Source of the DNA: Pseudomonadota bacterium
GTDB lineage: Bacteria > Pseudomonadota > Alphaproteobacteria > Sphingomonadales > Sphingomonadaceae
DNA length: 28,089 bases
Reading direction: 5' to 3'
Assembly (NCBI GenBank): GCA_023423775.1
Contig: JAFAEZ010000179.1
Span: 1-28,089 of the forward strand
The translations under genes and the position numbers were made by a program. Under the pieces are notes generated by a model, which was not told the origin of the DNA, searched no databases, and saw nothing but the letters and a program-made list of their open reading frames with translations. Shown here one piece after another: positions 8,157-15,683 of this stretch; the first letter of the stretch is position 1, and every line of letters begins with the position of its first letter.

Positions 8157-8855
8157 ATGATCGACATTCGTCCCTTCGCCAGCCTCGGCAACGCCAATCA
8201 CGGCTGGCTCAACGCCAACCATCACTTCTCCTTCGCCGATTATTACGATCCGGCGCGGATGGGCTGGGGCGCGATCCGCGTCTGGAATGACGACGAGATC
8301 GCCGCCAGGTCCGGCTTCCCGCCGCATCCGCACAGCGACATGGAGATCATCACCTATGTCCGCTCAGGGGCGATCACCCACCAGGATTCGATGGGCAATC
8401 AGGGCCGCACCGGCGCCGGCGACGTCCAGGTGATGAGCGCCGGCACCGGCGTCCGTCACGCGGAATATAATCTGGAGGACGAGCTCACCACCTTGTTCCA
8501 GATCTGGGTGCTGACCGACAAGCCGGGCGCGCAGCCGAGCTGGGGCGCGAAGCCCTTCCCGAAGGACGATCGTTCCGGCCGCTTCGTTACGCTTGCCAGC
8601 GGCTTTGCCGAAGATGCCGACGCGCTCAAGATCAATGCCGCGGCGCGGGTGATGGGCGCGACGCTCGCAGCCGGCGAGAAGGCCCAACTCGATCTCGATC
8701 CGAGCCGCCACGTCTATCTGGTGGCGACGAAGGGTCCGATCGAAGTGAACGGCGTTCGCGCCGAAGCGCGGGACGGAGTCGCTATCACCGGCGAGGAGCG
8801 CGTTGAGATCGTCGCGATCGGCGATGCCGAGATCGTGCTGGTCGATGCGCGCTGA
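8157..8855 (+). CDS. Pirin family protein (YhhW-like, putative quercetinase)
   Basis: A 232-residue bicupin of the pirin family. The metal ligands of the N-terminal cupin are all present: H57 and H59 (FPPHPHSDMEI), H101 and E103 (GVRHAEYN). The C-terminal cupin (about 135-232) lacks such a set, as usual. YhhW-type pirins cleave quercetin in vitro, but their physiological role is unclear and is often linked to redox or electrophile stress. The ATG at 8157 follows AAGGAG with 7-nt spacing; earlier in-frame starts would lie inside the hairpin region. Position after azoR, near a LysR gene, supports a stress role. A GC-rich 9-bp inverted repeat (8873-8881/8898-8906) lies just downstream, without a T tract. 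Confidence 0.93.
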   Translation: MIDIRPFASLGNANHGWLNANHHFSFADYYDPARMGWGAIRVWNDDEIAARSGFPPHPHSDMEIITYVRSGAITHQDSMGNQGRTGAGDVQVMSAGTGVRHAEYNLEDELTTLFQIWVLTDKPGAQPSWGAKPFPKDDRSGRFVTLASGFAEDADALKINAAARVMGATLAAGEKAQLDLDPSRHVYLVATKGPIEVNGVRAEARDGVAITGEERVEIVAIGDAEIVLVDAR

Positions 8856-9155
8856 AGGATAGTCCGCAAGGCGGGCCGGCGACCGGGGGGACCGAGCCGC
8901 CGGCCCTAACCGTGCAGCGAGGCCGCGACGGCTTGCCGCATTATACGCCCAAGTTGGCGGCAGTTCCGCTGACATAGGTTATGTTTCGTACAAAGAGGCG
9001 AGAGTTTTTGATGCTCGCTTGCGGCGCACGTGCCGGTTTCATGATGCCAGTCAATTCACCGACTGGAAGACGCTGACGGGTGAAGTCGCCGATCCGTAAG
9101 GCATCGCCATAATCTATGCGGATGTCTTGAAAAACAGCTTGTGATATGGGGAAGC

Positions 9156-9217
9156 AGCTACCACGACTCCCTTCTGGTAGCTAGGGCCGAAGGGTGCCGA
9201 CTTGGCCCCTTCGGCCC
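9156..9217. other. Two adjacent perfect hairpins
   Basis: The first is AGCTACCA (9156-9163) with its complement at 9175-9182, an 11-nt loop between them. One base later comes GGGCCGAAGGG (9184-9194) pairing with 9207-9217; the loop can add a GCC/GGC inner stem. Both are fully complementary. They lie about 150 bp upstream of the 80-residue protein gene. A small RNA, a palindromic repeat element or an mRNA leader would all fit. Confidence 0.5.
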
Positions 9218-9339
9218 GATAGCGGAAGCCCCTAATATTGGCTTGATTTCACTGCCCAAGAGAGAGACCTTCTACTTTCCGTCGTGAAGTGTCTTTGCGA
9301 GTCGCGCGGCGGGTCTTCGAACTGCCGAAATGGCCAGTA

Positions 9340-9346
9340 TATAAAT
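9340..9346 (+). promoter_or_regulatory. Candidate -10 element
   Basis: TATAAAT lies 20 nt before the GTG start at 9367, with TTCGAA (9316-9321) 18 bp upstream as a weak -35. It would give a very short leader containing the GGGAGA ribosome site at 9355-9360. The -35 match is only three of six bases. Confidence 0.3.
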
Positions 9347-9366
9347 AGAAAGAAGGGAGACTTAGC

Positions 9367-9609
9367 GTGACCTTCAAAAAATTGATGACGGCGGTCGCCG
9401 CAATCGGACTGGCGGTTTCGTCTACTGGTGCGGTGGCGGCCAGCAGTGCGGAAGCGGTCCCGCTTGCCCCGGCGAGCGAGACGGTCGAAGGCAGTCAGGT
9501 GGACGGCGAATGGGGCGTCGAGGTCTGGATCATTGCGGCGGTCGTCGTGGGCGTCGTTCTTTGGCTCCTGCTCGACGACGATGACGAAGACGAGCCGGTC
9601 AGCCCCTGA
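9367..9609 (+). CDS. Small exported membrane protein with acidic C-terminal tail
   Basis: An 80-residue protein. Residues 1-25 form a Sec signal peptide (MTFKKLMTAVAAIGLAVSS, cleavage likely after AVAA), followed by a short spacer (APASETVEGSQVDGEWG), a hydrophobic segment at about 51-69 (VEVWIIAAVVVGVVLWLLL) and a tail DDDDEDEPVSP. I recall similar short signal-peptide/TM/DDDD-EPVSP proteins as common in sphingomonads; none has an assigned function. The start is GTG with GGGAGA 6-7 nt upstream. The gene stands alone between a lower-G+C leader with hairpins and a clear terminator, so it is its own transcription unit. The mature protein would be a single-pass membrane peptide. Confidence 0.82.
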   Translation: MTFKKLMTAVAAIGLAVSSTGAVAASSAEAVPLAPASETVEGSQVDGEWGVEVWIIAAVVVGVVLWLLLDDDDEDEPVSP

Positions 9610-9635
9610 TCGGCTGAGCCATCCTAAACCGTTTC

Positions 9636-9662
9636 GCCCCGGCTTCCTTGAGAGGCCGGGGC
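9636..9662 (+). terminator. Intrinsic terminator of the 80-residue protein gene
   Basis: GCCCCGGC (9636-9643) pairs with GCCGGGGC (9655-9662) across an 11-nt loop and is followed by ATTCTATT. It is 26 bp after the stop codon. It also lies before the 3' end of the convergent glycosylase gene. Confidence 0.75.
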
Positions 9663-9681
9663 ATTCTATTGCCCGCGCAGC

Positions 9682-10299
9682 TCAGATGACCGGCGTCTTG
9701 TAATGGTGCCAGCTGAGGATCGCCAAGGCGCTGCGATGCGGCCGCCACGGTTCGGCCAATTCGCGAGTCATTTTCTCGCTCGGTTTCTCTGGAAGGCCGA
9801 GGATGCGTCCCAGCGCCACCTGAACAGCGAGATCGCCGGCCGGCCAGATATCCTCGCGGCCTTCCGCGAACAGCAGATAGATTTCCGCCGACCAGCGGCC
9901 GATGCCTTTGACCTGGACGAGTTGGGCGATCGCCTCCTCGTCCGCCTCGGGCAGATTGTAGAGGTCTAGCCGACCCGACAGCACTTCTTCGGCAAGGCTG
10001 CGCGCGTAGGACATTTTCTGGCGCGACAGGCCGGCGCCACGCAGCGTCTCGTCGCTTGCGGCCAGCACGGCCTCCGGCTCGACGCGCTCGCCGACCGCCG
10101 CCTGCAGCTTCGCCCACATCGACGCCGCCGCCTTGATGCTGACCTGCTGGCCGACGATCGTCCGCAGCAAGGTGATGTAACCGCGCTCGCTGATGCGCGG
10201 TTCGGGAAAGCCGCTATGATCGAGCGCTGCGGCGATCGCCGCCTCGCGCCGTGCCAGCTCCTCGAGCGAGGTGCGTAGCGCATCGGCGGAAATGCCCAT
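9682..10299 (-). CDS. DNA-3-methyladenine glycosylase II family (AlkA-like, HhH-GPD)
   Basis: A 205-residue HhH-GPD DNA glycosylase: TIVGQQVSIKAA (48-58), the helix-hairpin-helix LVQVKGIGRWSAEI (127-140) and the catalytic aspartate D156 in IWPAGDLAVQ. It lacks the extra N-terminal domain of E. coli AlkA, like most short alphaproteobacterial members. It should excise 3-methyladenine and other alkylated bases in the cytosol. The ATG at 10299 overlaps the rlmB stop codon (TGATG), so it is translated after rlmB. A longer open frame reaching 10404 is rejected because it would run back inside rlmB. The iron-sulfur cysteines of MutY/Nth are absent, which excludes those relatives. Confidence 0.93.
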   Translation of the reverse strand: MGISADALRTSLEELARREAAIAAALDHSGFPEPRISERGYITLLRTIVGQQVSIKAAASMWAKLQAAVGERVEPEAVLAASDETLRGAGLSRQKMSYARSLAEEVLSGRLDLYNLPEADEEAIAQLVQVKGIGRWSAEIYLLFAEGREDIWPAGDLAVQVALGRILGLPEKPSEKMTRELAEPWRPHRSALAILSWHHYKTPVI

Positions 10300-11042
10300 C
10301 AGCCGCGCGCGGTCACTGCGGCATAGAGAGCAATCGCCGCCGCATTGGAAACGTTGAGGCTTTCGATCCGGTCGCTGATCGGCAGCCGCGCGAGGGCGTC
10401 GCAATGCGCCTCGGTATTCTGGCGCATGCCTTCGCCCTCGGCGCCGAGCACCAGCGCGATCTTGGCCGGCCCCATCGCCTCGGCGAGCGTCATGTCGGCC
10501 TCGCCGGTGAGGCCGACGCGCCAGAAGCCGGCTTCGGCGATCTCATCCAGCGCGCGGGCAAGGTTGACCACCCGGATCCAGGGCACGGTCTCGAGCGCGC
10601 CGCTGGCGGCCTTGGCGAGCGCGCCCGATTCGGCCGGGGCGTGGCGATCCTGGGTAACGATGCCAAGCGCATCGAACGCCGCCGCGGAGCGCAGGATCGC
10701 GCCGACATTGTGCGGGTCGGTGACTTGGTCGAGCACCAGCAGCGGGCGCCCGTCTTCGGCCTGGTCGAGCAGGTCGCCGAGCCAGATGTCGGGCAGCTTC
10801 TCGACTTCGATGACGATGCCCTGGTGGGGCGCGTCGCCCGGGACCAGCCGGCCGAGGTCGGCGACGTCGGCGTAGGTGATCGGGATCGAGGGGTCGAGGT
10901 CGAACTGGCTGGCGACGTCGTGCGTCGCCCAAATGCGCGTCACGCGGCGCTCGGGATTTTCGAGCGCGGCGGTGACGGCGTGGCGGCCCCAGAAGCGCGG
11001 GCGGTTCTCGGCCTTGGTGGCCTGTCTGGCTTTGCGTCGCAT
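10299..11042 (-). CDS. rlmB: 23S rRNA (guanosine-2'-O-)-methyltransferase, SpoU/TrmH family
   Basis: A 247-residue SpoU-type (SPOUT) methyltransferase with a substrate-binding N-terminal domain (about 1-85, FWGRHAVTAALENPERRV) and the three SpoU motifs: LVLDQVTDPHNVGAILRSA, LVLGAEGEGM and ESLNVSNAAAIALY. This is the RlmB/TrmH architecture, which 2'-O-methylates G2251 (E. coli numbering) in the peptidyl-transferase P loop using SAM. The start MRRKARQATK at 11042 is preferred to an upstream in-frame start at 11093, since the family N-terminus is short and basic before the F-W-G-R-H block. It heads a two-gene unit with the glycosylase and is divergent from the membrane protein at 11139. A tRNA Gm18 specificity cannot be fully excluded. 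Confidence 0.9.
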   Translation of the reverse strand: MRRKARQATKAENRPRFWGRHAVTAALENPERRVTRIWATHDVASQFDLDPSIPITYADVADLGRLVPGDAPHQGIVIEVEKLPDIWLGDLLDQAEDGRPLLVLDQVTDPHNVGAILRSAAAFDALGIVTQDRHAPAESGALAKAASGALETVPWIRVVNLARALDEIAEAGFWRVGLTGEADMTLAEAMGPAKIALVLGAEGEGMRQNTEAHCDALARLPISDRIESLNVSNAAAIALYAAVTARG

Positions 11043-11138
11043 CGGCACGCAATGGCCTCCCGGCACGCCGCTGGCAAGCGCGCCCTGAACCACGGCCGGG
11101 CCTGCGGCGTTTCAGCTGCTAACGAAGCAGGAGCGGCG

Positions 11139-11885
11139 ATGGCGACAGCAGCGCGGACGGCCGGGCAGACGGTGACGCGGCAGAACCGCGACCGGCTGTT
11201 CTTTCCGATCATGGGCGGGCTGGTGGCTTTGGTCGTATTCGCCGGCTTCGCCCGCACTTATTACCTCGCCCACTGGCTCGATGCCCCGGCGCGCACGCCG
11301 GAGATCACCCCCTTGCTCCATCTCCACGCGGCCGTCTTCTCGGGCTGGATTCTGCTCGGTGCGGTGCAGCCGGCCCTGATTGCCGCCAGCCGGCGCGGCT
11401 GGCACCGCCGCATGGGGATGGCCGGGGCGGGGCTCGCCTTCCTCGTCTGGCTGCTCGGCAATCTCGCGGCGGTGGCGGCGATCCATGTCGGCTATCGCGG
11501 CGTCGGCGATCCTTATGCCTTCTATGCGATCACCTTCTTCTCGATCCAGGCGTTCGGGCTGATCGTGCTGCTCGGCATCCGCCATCGCCATGATGCGGAC
11601 GCGCACAAAAGGCTGATGCTGCTGTCGAGCGCGGCAATCCTGGAGGCGGCGATCGGGCGGCTGCCGCTCGCCTGGGTCGTGGAGACCGCGCCTCTGTCCT
11701 TCTATCTCGGCGCCGACGCGGTGATCGCCGCCGGCATCGGCTACGACCTCGCCAGCCGCGGCCGTGTCCACCCGGTCTGGCTGTGGGGCGGCGGGGCGCT
11801 GGTGGCGAGCCAGATCCTGCGCGTGGCGATCATGCACAGCCCGCCCTGGCTGGCTTTTTCGCACCTTGTCGCCGGGATTGCCTGA
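11139..11885 (+). CDS. Polytopic integral membrane protein of unknown function
   Basis: A 248-residue protein with about six or seven membrane segments. After a short polar N-terminus come IMGGLVALVVFAGF, then LLHLHAAVFSGWILLGAVQPALIAA (about 60-85) and RRGWHRRMGMAGAGLAFLVWLLG, then two more helices, a RHRHDADAHKRLML loop (about 150-162) and C-terminal helices. Histidines near membrane boundaries (LHLHAAVF, WHRRMG, HKRLM) recall the DUF2306/DUF420-like membrane proteins and could bind haem or a metal, but I cannot prove membership. The ATG has GCAGGAG upstream. It is divergent from rlmB and followed by tRNA-Tyr 58 bp later. Confidence 0.8.
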   Translation: MATAARTAGQTVTRQNRDRLFFPIMGGLVALVVFAGFARTYYLAHWLDAPARTPEITPLLHLHAAVFSGWILLGAVQPALIAASRRGWHRRMGMAGAGLAFLVWLLGNLAAVAAIHVGYRGVGDPYAFYAITFFSIQAFGLIVLLGIRHRHDADAHKRLMLLSSAAILEAAIGRLPLAWVVETAPLSFYLGADAVIAAGIGYDLASRGRVHPVWLWGGGALVASQILRVAIMHSPPWLAFSHLVAGIA

Positions 11886-11943
11886 CCTCCGTTGACAGCG
11901 GCGCGGCCATTCGCCATTGAGCCGCCTCGCAGCAGGCACCGAT

Positions 11944-12030
11944 GGACAGGTGGCCGAGTGGTTAAAGGCAGCAGACTGTAAATCTGCCCGGGTTTCCCGT
12001 ACGCTGGTTCGAATCCAGCCCTGTCCACCA
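11944..12030 (+). tRNA. tRNA-Tyr (GTA)
   Basis: A class II tRNA with 7-bp acceptor stem (GGACAGG with CCTGTCC), anticodon stem GCAGA/TCTGC around loop CTGTAAA (anticodon GTA at 11978-11980), long variable arm, T arm CTGG-TTCGAAT-CCAG, discriminator A and encoded CCA. All stems close. Short hairpins follow at 12031-12043 and at 12086-12103 (GGGCCAG/CTGGCCC, 4-nt loop) but neither has a T tract. Confidence 0.97.
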
Positions 12031-12152
12031 TCCGCCGGGCGGATGCTCCCGACGACGAGAAGACCGCCCCCAAGGGGTCTGTCCTGGGCCAGTGTGCTGG
12101 CCCTCGGGTTACACGGGCTTGACGCACGCTCCCCTCGGATTATGCCTCGGGC

Positions 12153-12305
12153 ATGAGTTCGTTTCTGTCGCGTCTGGTGCAACGCCATTTCGACTATACG
12201 ACCCGCTTTCACTTCAAGCGGCGCGTGAACCAGGTCGATTATCGCTTCCTCGGAGCCGTCCTGCTGCTGGGCGCGGCGCTCACGGGAGCCATCCTTCTCT
12301 TCTGA
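12153..12305 (+). CDS. Possible 50-residue single-pass membrane protein
   Basis: A 50-codon frame starting MSSFLSRLVQRHFDYTTRF. The first 32 residues are basic and aromatic (HFKRRVNQVDYRF), followed by one hydrophobic helix at about 33-50 (LGAVLLLGAALTGAILLF) that ends at the stop codon, a tail-anchored layout. The frame keeps the high-G+C codon pattern of neighbours, which supports coding, but I see no clear ribosome site and do not recognise a family. It lies between tRNA-Tyr and the convergent PepSY gene, where no other gene is present. Confidence 0.5.
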   Translation: MSSFLSRLVQRHFDYTTRFHFKRRVNQVDYRFLGAVLLLGAALTGAILLF

Positions 12306-12340
12306 ACGACGCAGGCCGAGCGAGGGACTGCAAGACTATT

Positions 12341-13423
12341 TCAGGCCGGGCGCGGCTTGGGCGCACGAGCTTTGAGCGTGCGTCGGCTCCCCCAGAAGGT
12401 CCACACAGTCAGGGATCCGAGCAGGACGAGGGTGAGGCCCGACAGGGTCATGACGAGGCGGTAGGCGAGTCCGCCGACCTTGGCCGCGTGGACGGGATAA
12501 GCGAGATTGAAGACTTGCGAGCCGCGCGGCAGCGCGAAGGCGTCGCGCTGCTCGATCAGGCGGCCGTCGGCCGGGTCGAACCAGAAGGTGGTGCGGCCGT
12601 TGGGCAGCCATTCCGCCTGCTGGCGAACGCGGATCGTGATCGGGCCACCGGTCTTGGCCGGAAGGCCGATCGTGCGGATCTCCCCGTCGGGATAATGGCG
12701 GCGGACTTCTCCGATCACCGAGTCCCAGTCGATTTCGCCCATCGCCCTGCTTTGCACGGCCGGAGGCGTCGCCGCGCGCTTCATCTCCGCCGCCGACGAG
12801 AAAGGCGTGAGCACGAAATCGGCGACCGGGCGCAGCGTCATCATCGTGCCCGTCAGCATCGACAGGACCAGCAGGGGCGCCGCGACGATGCCGAGATCGC
12901 GATGGTGGCGGACGATCGCCGGACGCGACAGCCGCTTGGGCAGTATCCGGAACTCGAACGTCTTGCGGGTGCGCCACCACAGGATTGCGCCGGTGATCAC
13001 GAAGCCGAGGCCGATCAGGCCGAGAATGCCGCCGATCGTGTCGCCGGTCTCGCCCATCAGCAGATGATGGTGGATGTCGAACAGCCAGACCTCGGGCCGT
13101 TCCCAGATCGAGCTCCAACGCGTGACGATTTGCCCCGCCTGGTCGGCATAGCCGCCCGCGTCGCCGCCATAGGAAAGGCGATGCAGCCCGAAGCCCTCGG
13201 TCGCGAACAGGATCGAGTTCGGCCGGTCGGGATCGCTAAGCAGTCGCTCTGCCGCCGCCGCCAGTGTCGCCGCGTCCTGACGCTGGACATCCGCGGCGCC
13301 GGGCAGCGTCCAGCGCAGCCACATTTCCTTGTGGAGCAGGATCGTGCCGGTGAGGCCGAGCACCGCCAGCATCAGCCCGATCAGGCCGCCGGTCCAGCGG
13401 TGCACGAGGTCGACCAGGCGCAT
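12341..13423 (-). CDS. PepSY-associated transmembrane protein (PiuB-like, iron uptake)
   Basis: A 360-residue PepSY-TM protein. An N-terminal helix (LGLTGTILLHKEMW within residues 8-34) follows the typical LVDLVHRWTGGLIGL start. Two central helices follow: one after the conserved DIHHHLLMGETGD (about 116-128), and one with LLVLSMLTGTMM. A periplasmic PepSY-like domain (about 240-310, ITIRVRQQAEWLPNG) and a last helix (LVMTLSGLTLVLLGSLTVW) complete it. Such proteins accompany siderophore receptors and are proposed to reduce or process ferric siderophores in the inner membrane. Its ATG overlaps the TonB-receptor stop codon as TGATG, so both are one operon and probably translationally coupled under the Fur-like site. 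Confidence 0.9.
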   Translation of the reverse strand: MRLVDLVHRWTGGLIGLMLAVLGLTGTILLHKEMWLRWTLPGAADVQRQDAATLAAAAERLLSDPDRPNSILFATEGFGLHRLSYGGDAGGYADQAGQIVTRWSSIWERPEVWLFDIHHHLLMGETGDTIGGILGLIGLGFVITGAILWWRTRKTFEFRILPKRLSRPAIVRHHRDLGIVAAPLLVLSMLTGTMMTLRPVADFVLTPFSSAAEMKRAATPPAVQSRAMGEIDWDSVIGEVRRHYPDGEIRTIGLPAKTGGPITIRVRQQAEWLPNGRTTFWFDPADGRLIEQRDAFALPRGSQVFNLAYPVHAAKVGGLAYRLVMTLSGLTLVLLGSLTVWTFWGSRRTLKARAPKPRPA

Positions 13424-15543
13424 CAGAAGCGATAGTCCCAGCCGAGAGTGAAGACGCGGCCGCGGCCGGCGAAGAAGCGGCTGTTGTCGGTCGGGTTGGT
13501 CGTGTCGCTGTTGTAGCTGATATAGTATGTGTCGAAGAGGTTCTGGACGCTCAGCGCCAGCGCCCCGAGACCGGTCTCGTAGCGCACCGATGCGTCGGCC
13601 AGCGCATAGCCTCCGAAATCGTTGCGCGGGTCGCCGCCGTCGAAGCGCCGTGACAGATGGAACTGGCCCTGCAGGCGCGCGCTCAGCGGGCCGCTCCGAT
13701 AGATGGCGGCGAGGTTGAGCCGGTCCGGCGAGATGTTGGCGCCGTCGAGGTCGAGATCGACGACACCGTCGTCGTCGCTGTCGGTCTGGCCCTGGAGGTG
13801 CGAATAGCCGACCGAGACGGCGAGCCCCGGCACCGGCGTCTGCGCCGTGAGGTTGATCTCGATCCCTTCGATCTCGATGCGCTGGCGCTGGACGTCGAAG
13901 ATGCCGCCATTGTTGACCAGGAACTGGCCCAATTTGCTCGACGACCAGAAATAGGCGACCGACGCGTCAACCGGGCCGCGCTTCAGCTCGACGCCGAGCT
14001 CGCGGTTGTTCGACACGACCGGGCTGATGTCGAGGAAATCGTCGACGTCAGTGCCCGGAGTGCTGACCGCGCGCAGGATGCGGCCGACGTCGGGCACGGT
14101 ATAGCCCTCGGCATAGGAGCCGTAGAGGCGCATCCCGGCCATCGGCTCGACGATCACGCCGCCGTTGAGCAGTACGTCCTGGAAGGACGGATTGCCGCCG
14201 CTGACGAAGGTCGATCCGGACGAGGCAAGGGTGGTGAAATCGTCGACCTTCAGCTCGACATTCTCCCAGCGCGCGCCGCCGGCGAGCCGCAGCTTGTTGT
14301 CGAGCAGGCCGAGATTGAGCTGGGCGAAGGGCGCGAGGCTGCGGAAGTCGGTCGGCGGCACCCAGACCCGGTCGGTCAGGACCAGGCTCTGCTCGGTGCG
14401 GTCGAACAGGGCGTCGAAGCCGAGCGTCCCGGTCAGGCCTTCGAGGCCGGGGACCGCGCGCTCGTATGCGATCTTGCCGCCATATTTGCGCGAACGGTTC
14501 GACGACTGGTCGAACAGGGTGCCGATTGGCGCGATCGCCGGATCCTGGAAGGTGCCCGCGGTGCTGCCGCCAAACGTGTCACGCGAGCGGTTGAAGAAGA
14601 TCTGGCTGGTGAGCGCGCCACCGCCGAGATCGTCGTCGATGAGCGACAAGGCCAGAGTCTCGACCCGGTTGGCGGGCGGGATGCCGGGCGCTTCGCCCCG
14701 GCGGCTGGTCGTGGGCAGGCCGGTAAGGCGGTTGCCGTTGACGACGACATAGTCGCCGTCGCCCTTCAATTCGAAACGGTTGGCAATCAGATCGAGCCGG
14801 GCGCTGTCGCCGATCGCATAGCCGAACCGGCCGAAAACGGACCAGCTCTTCGAATCCTGGATCTCGCCCTGGGTGCCATCGACGCCGATGCGGCGGCCAC
14901 CGCCGTCGTAAAAGGCGCCGCGCGCCTCGTAAGCAGCGCCCACCGTGGCGTCGAACGCGCCCGCCCGGTAGCCAACGAGGGCTGCGGCCTTGCCGCCGAA
15001 GCCATCGTCGGAGAAGCCGGTGTCGGCGCTGCCCTGAAGCAGGGCGCGGCCGCTGATTCCGTCGACGCGCGGCGGGCCGACGGTGACCTGGTTCACCACG
15101 CCGCCGGTCGCGCCGATGCCCTGCAGCGCGTTCGAGCCGTAAATCAATTCGACGCGGTCGATGAAGAAGGGATCGATCGTGTAGCCGTCGCGCGACCCGT
15201 CCCGGATCGGGGTCGACTGCGGAATGCCGTTGATCGCGAAAAGCGGCGATCGGCCGCGCAACGTCTCGCCGGCGCCGGACAGTTTCTGGCGGGTCGGCGA
15301 GAAGGAAGGCGAGAGGGTGGAGACCGCGTCGACCACCGAGCCGCTGATCGAGACTTGCTCGGCAAGCGCGCGAGCGTCGATCACGTCGATCGTGAGCGGA
15401 AGCGCGCTGGCGGGCAGCACGGTGCGGGCGGCCGTGACGACGATCGTTTCGTCGCTTTCGGGCGTTTCCGTTTGTGCAAAGGCCGGTGCGGATAGCAGTG
15501 CGGCGCAGGCAAGAAGAGTCGTCCGAGTCGCGCGCACTGCCAT
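13423..15543 (-). CDS. TonB-dependent outer-membrane receptor, probably for a ferric siderophore
   Basis: A 706-residue TonB-dependent receptor. It has a signal peptide (about 1-23, cleavage at AFAQ), a TonB-box-like ETIVVTAAR (32-40), a plug domain (about 45-170, with GETLRGRSPLFAINGIPQ and IDRVELIYGSNALQGIGATGG) and a 22-strand barrel ending in the C-terminal aromatic FTLGWDYRF. The loop DSDDDGVVDLD is calcium-site-like, a feature of some receptors. Partnership with a PepSY-TM protein and a Fur-like palindrome upstream make ferric siderophore the likely substrate, although haem or another chelate is possible. Start ATG has AAGGGG upstream. Confidence 0.93.
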   Translation of the reverse strand: MAVRATRTTLLACAALLSAPAFAQTETPESDETIVVTAARTVLPASALPLTIDVIDARALAEQVSISGSVVDAVSTLSPSFSPTRQKLSGAGETLRGRSPLFAINGIPQSTPIRDGSRDGYTIDPFFIDRVELIYGSNALQGIGATGGVVNQVTVGPPRVDGISGRALLQGSADTGFSDDGFGGKAAALVGYRAGAFDATVGAAYEARGAFYDGGGRRIGVDGTQGEIQDSKSWSVFGRFGYAIGDSARLDLIANRFELKGDGDYVVVNGNRLTGLPTTSRRGEAPGIPPANRVETLALSLIDDDLGGGALTSQIFFNRSRDTFGGSTAGTFQDPAIAPIGTLFDQSSNRSRKYGGKIAYERAVPGLEGLTGTLGFDALFDRTEQSLVLTDRVWVPPTDFRSLAPFAQLNLGLLDNKLRLAGGARWENVELKVDDFTTLASSGSTFVSGGNPSFQDVLLNGGVIVEPMAGMRLYGSYAEGYTVPDVGRILRAVSTPGTDVDDFLDISPVVSNNRELGVELKRGPVDASVAYFWSSSKLGQFLVNNGGIFDVQRQRIEIEGIEINLTAQTPVPGLAVSVGYSHLQGQTDSDDDGVVDLDLDGANISPDRLNLAAIYRSGPLSARLQGQFHLSRRFDGGDPRNDFGGYALADASVRYETGLGALALSVQNLFDTYYISYNSDTTNPTDNSRFFAGRGRVFTLGWDYRF

Positions 15544-15575
15544 TACAATTAGCCCCTTGGTCTGATTTGGCCGAG

Positions 15576-15600
15576 GCTATTGCAAGTCATTCTCAATAGC
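15576..15600 (-). promoter_or_regulatory. Candidate Fur box upstream of the TonB receptor operon
   Basis: Read on the minus strand, GCTATTG (seven bases) and its exact complement CAATAGC bracket an 11-bp centre AGAATGACTTG. The inner TTGAGAATGA matches the half of a classical Fur-type dyad. It lies 33 bp before the receptor start codon, where repressor binding would block transcription. Confidence 0.6.
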
Positions 15601-15683
15601 GCAAGTCAAAACGACAGCTGGCTACGGCGCAAGACGCGCCGATCCAGCGCCGGTCGAAGGCCACGGTATCGAGAGGAGAAGAT

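Larger units (their letters stand above)
8856..9366. other. 511-bp gene-poor region of lower G+C
   Basis: No convincing full gene lies here. Visible content: the post-pirin inverted repeat 8873-8906; a 31-codon open frame at 8982-9077 whose start (KRREFL at residues 5-10) resembles a Tat signal but stops at once, possibly a gene remnant; and two adjacent hairpins at 9156-9217. Base composition is clearly less G+C-rich than the flanks, with A/T-rich stretches near 8981-9020 and 9335-9360. Confidence 0.6.

Noticed and set aside
13657..15495. 612-codon plus-strand frame opposite the TonB receptor
   Set aside because: Antisense shadow of a receptor with plug, barrel and C-terminal aromatic residue; no protein features of its own.
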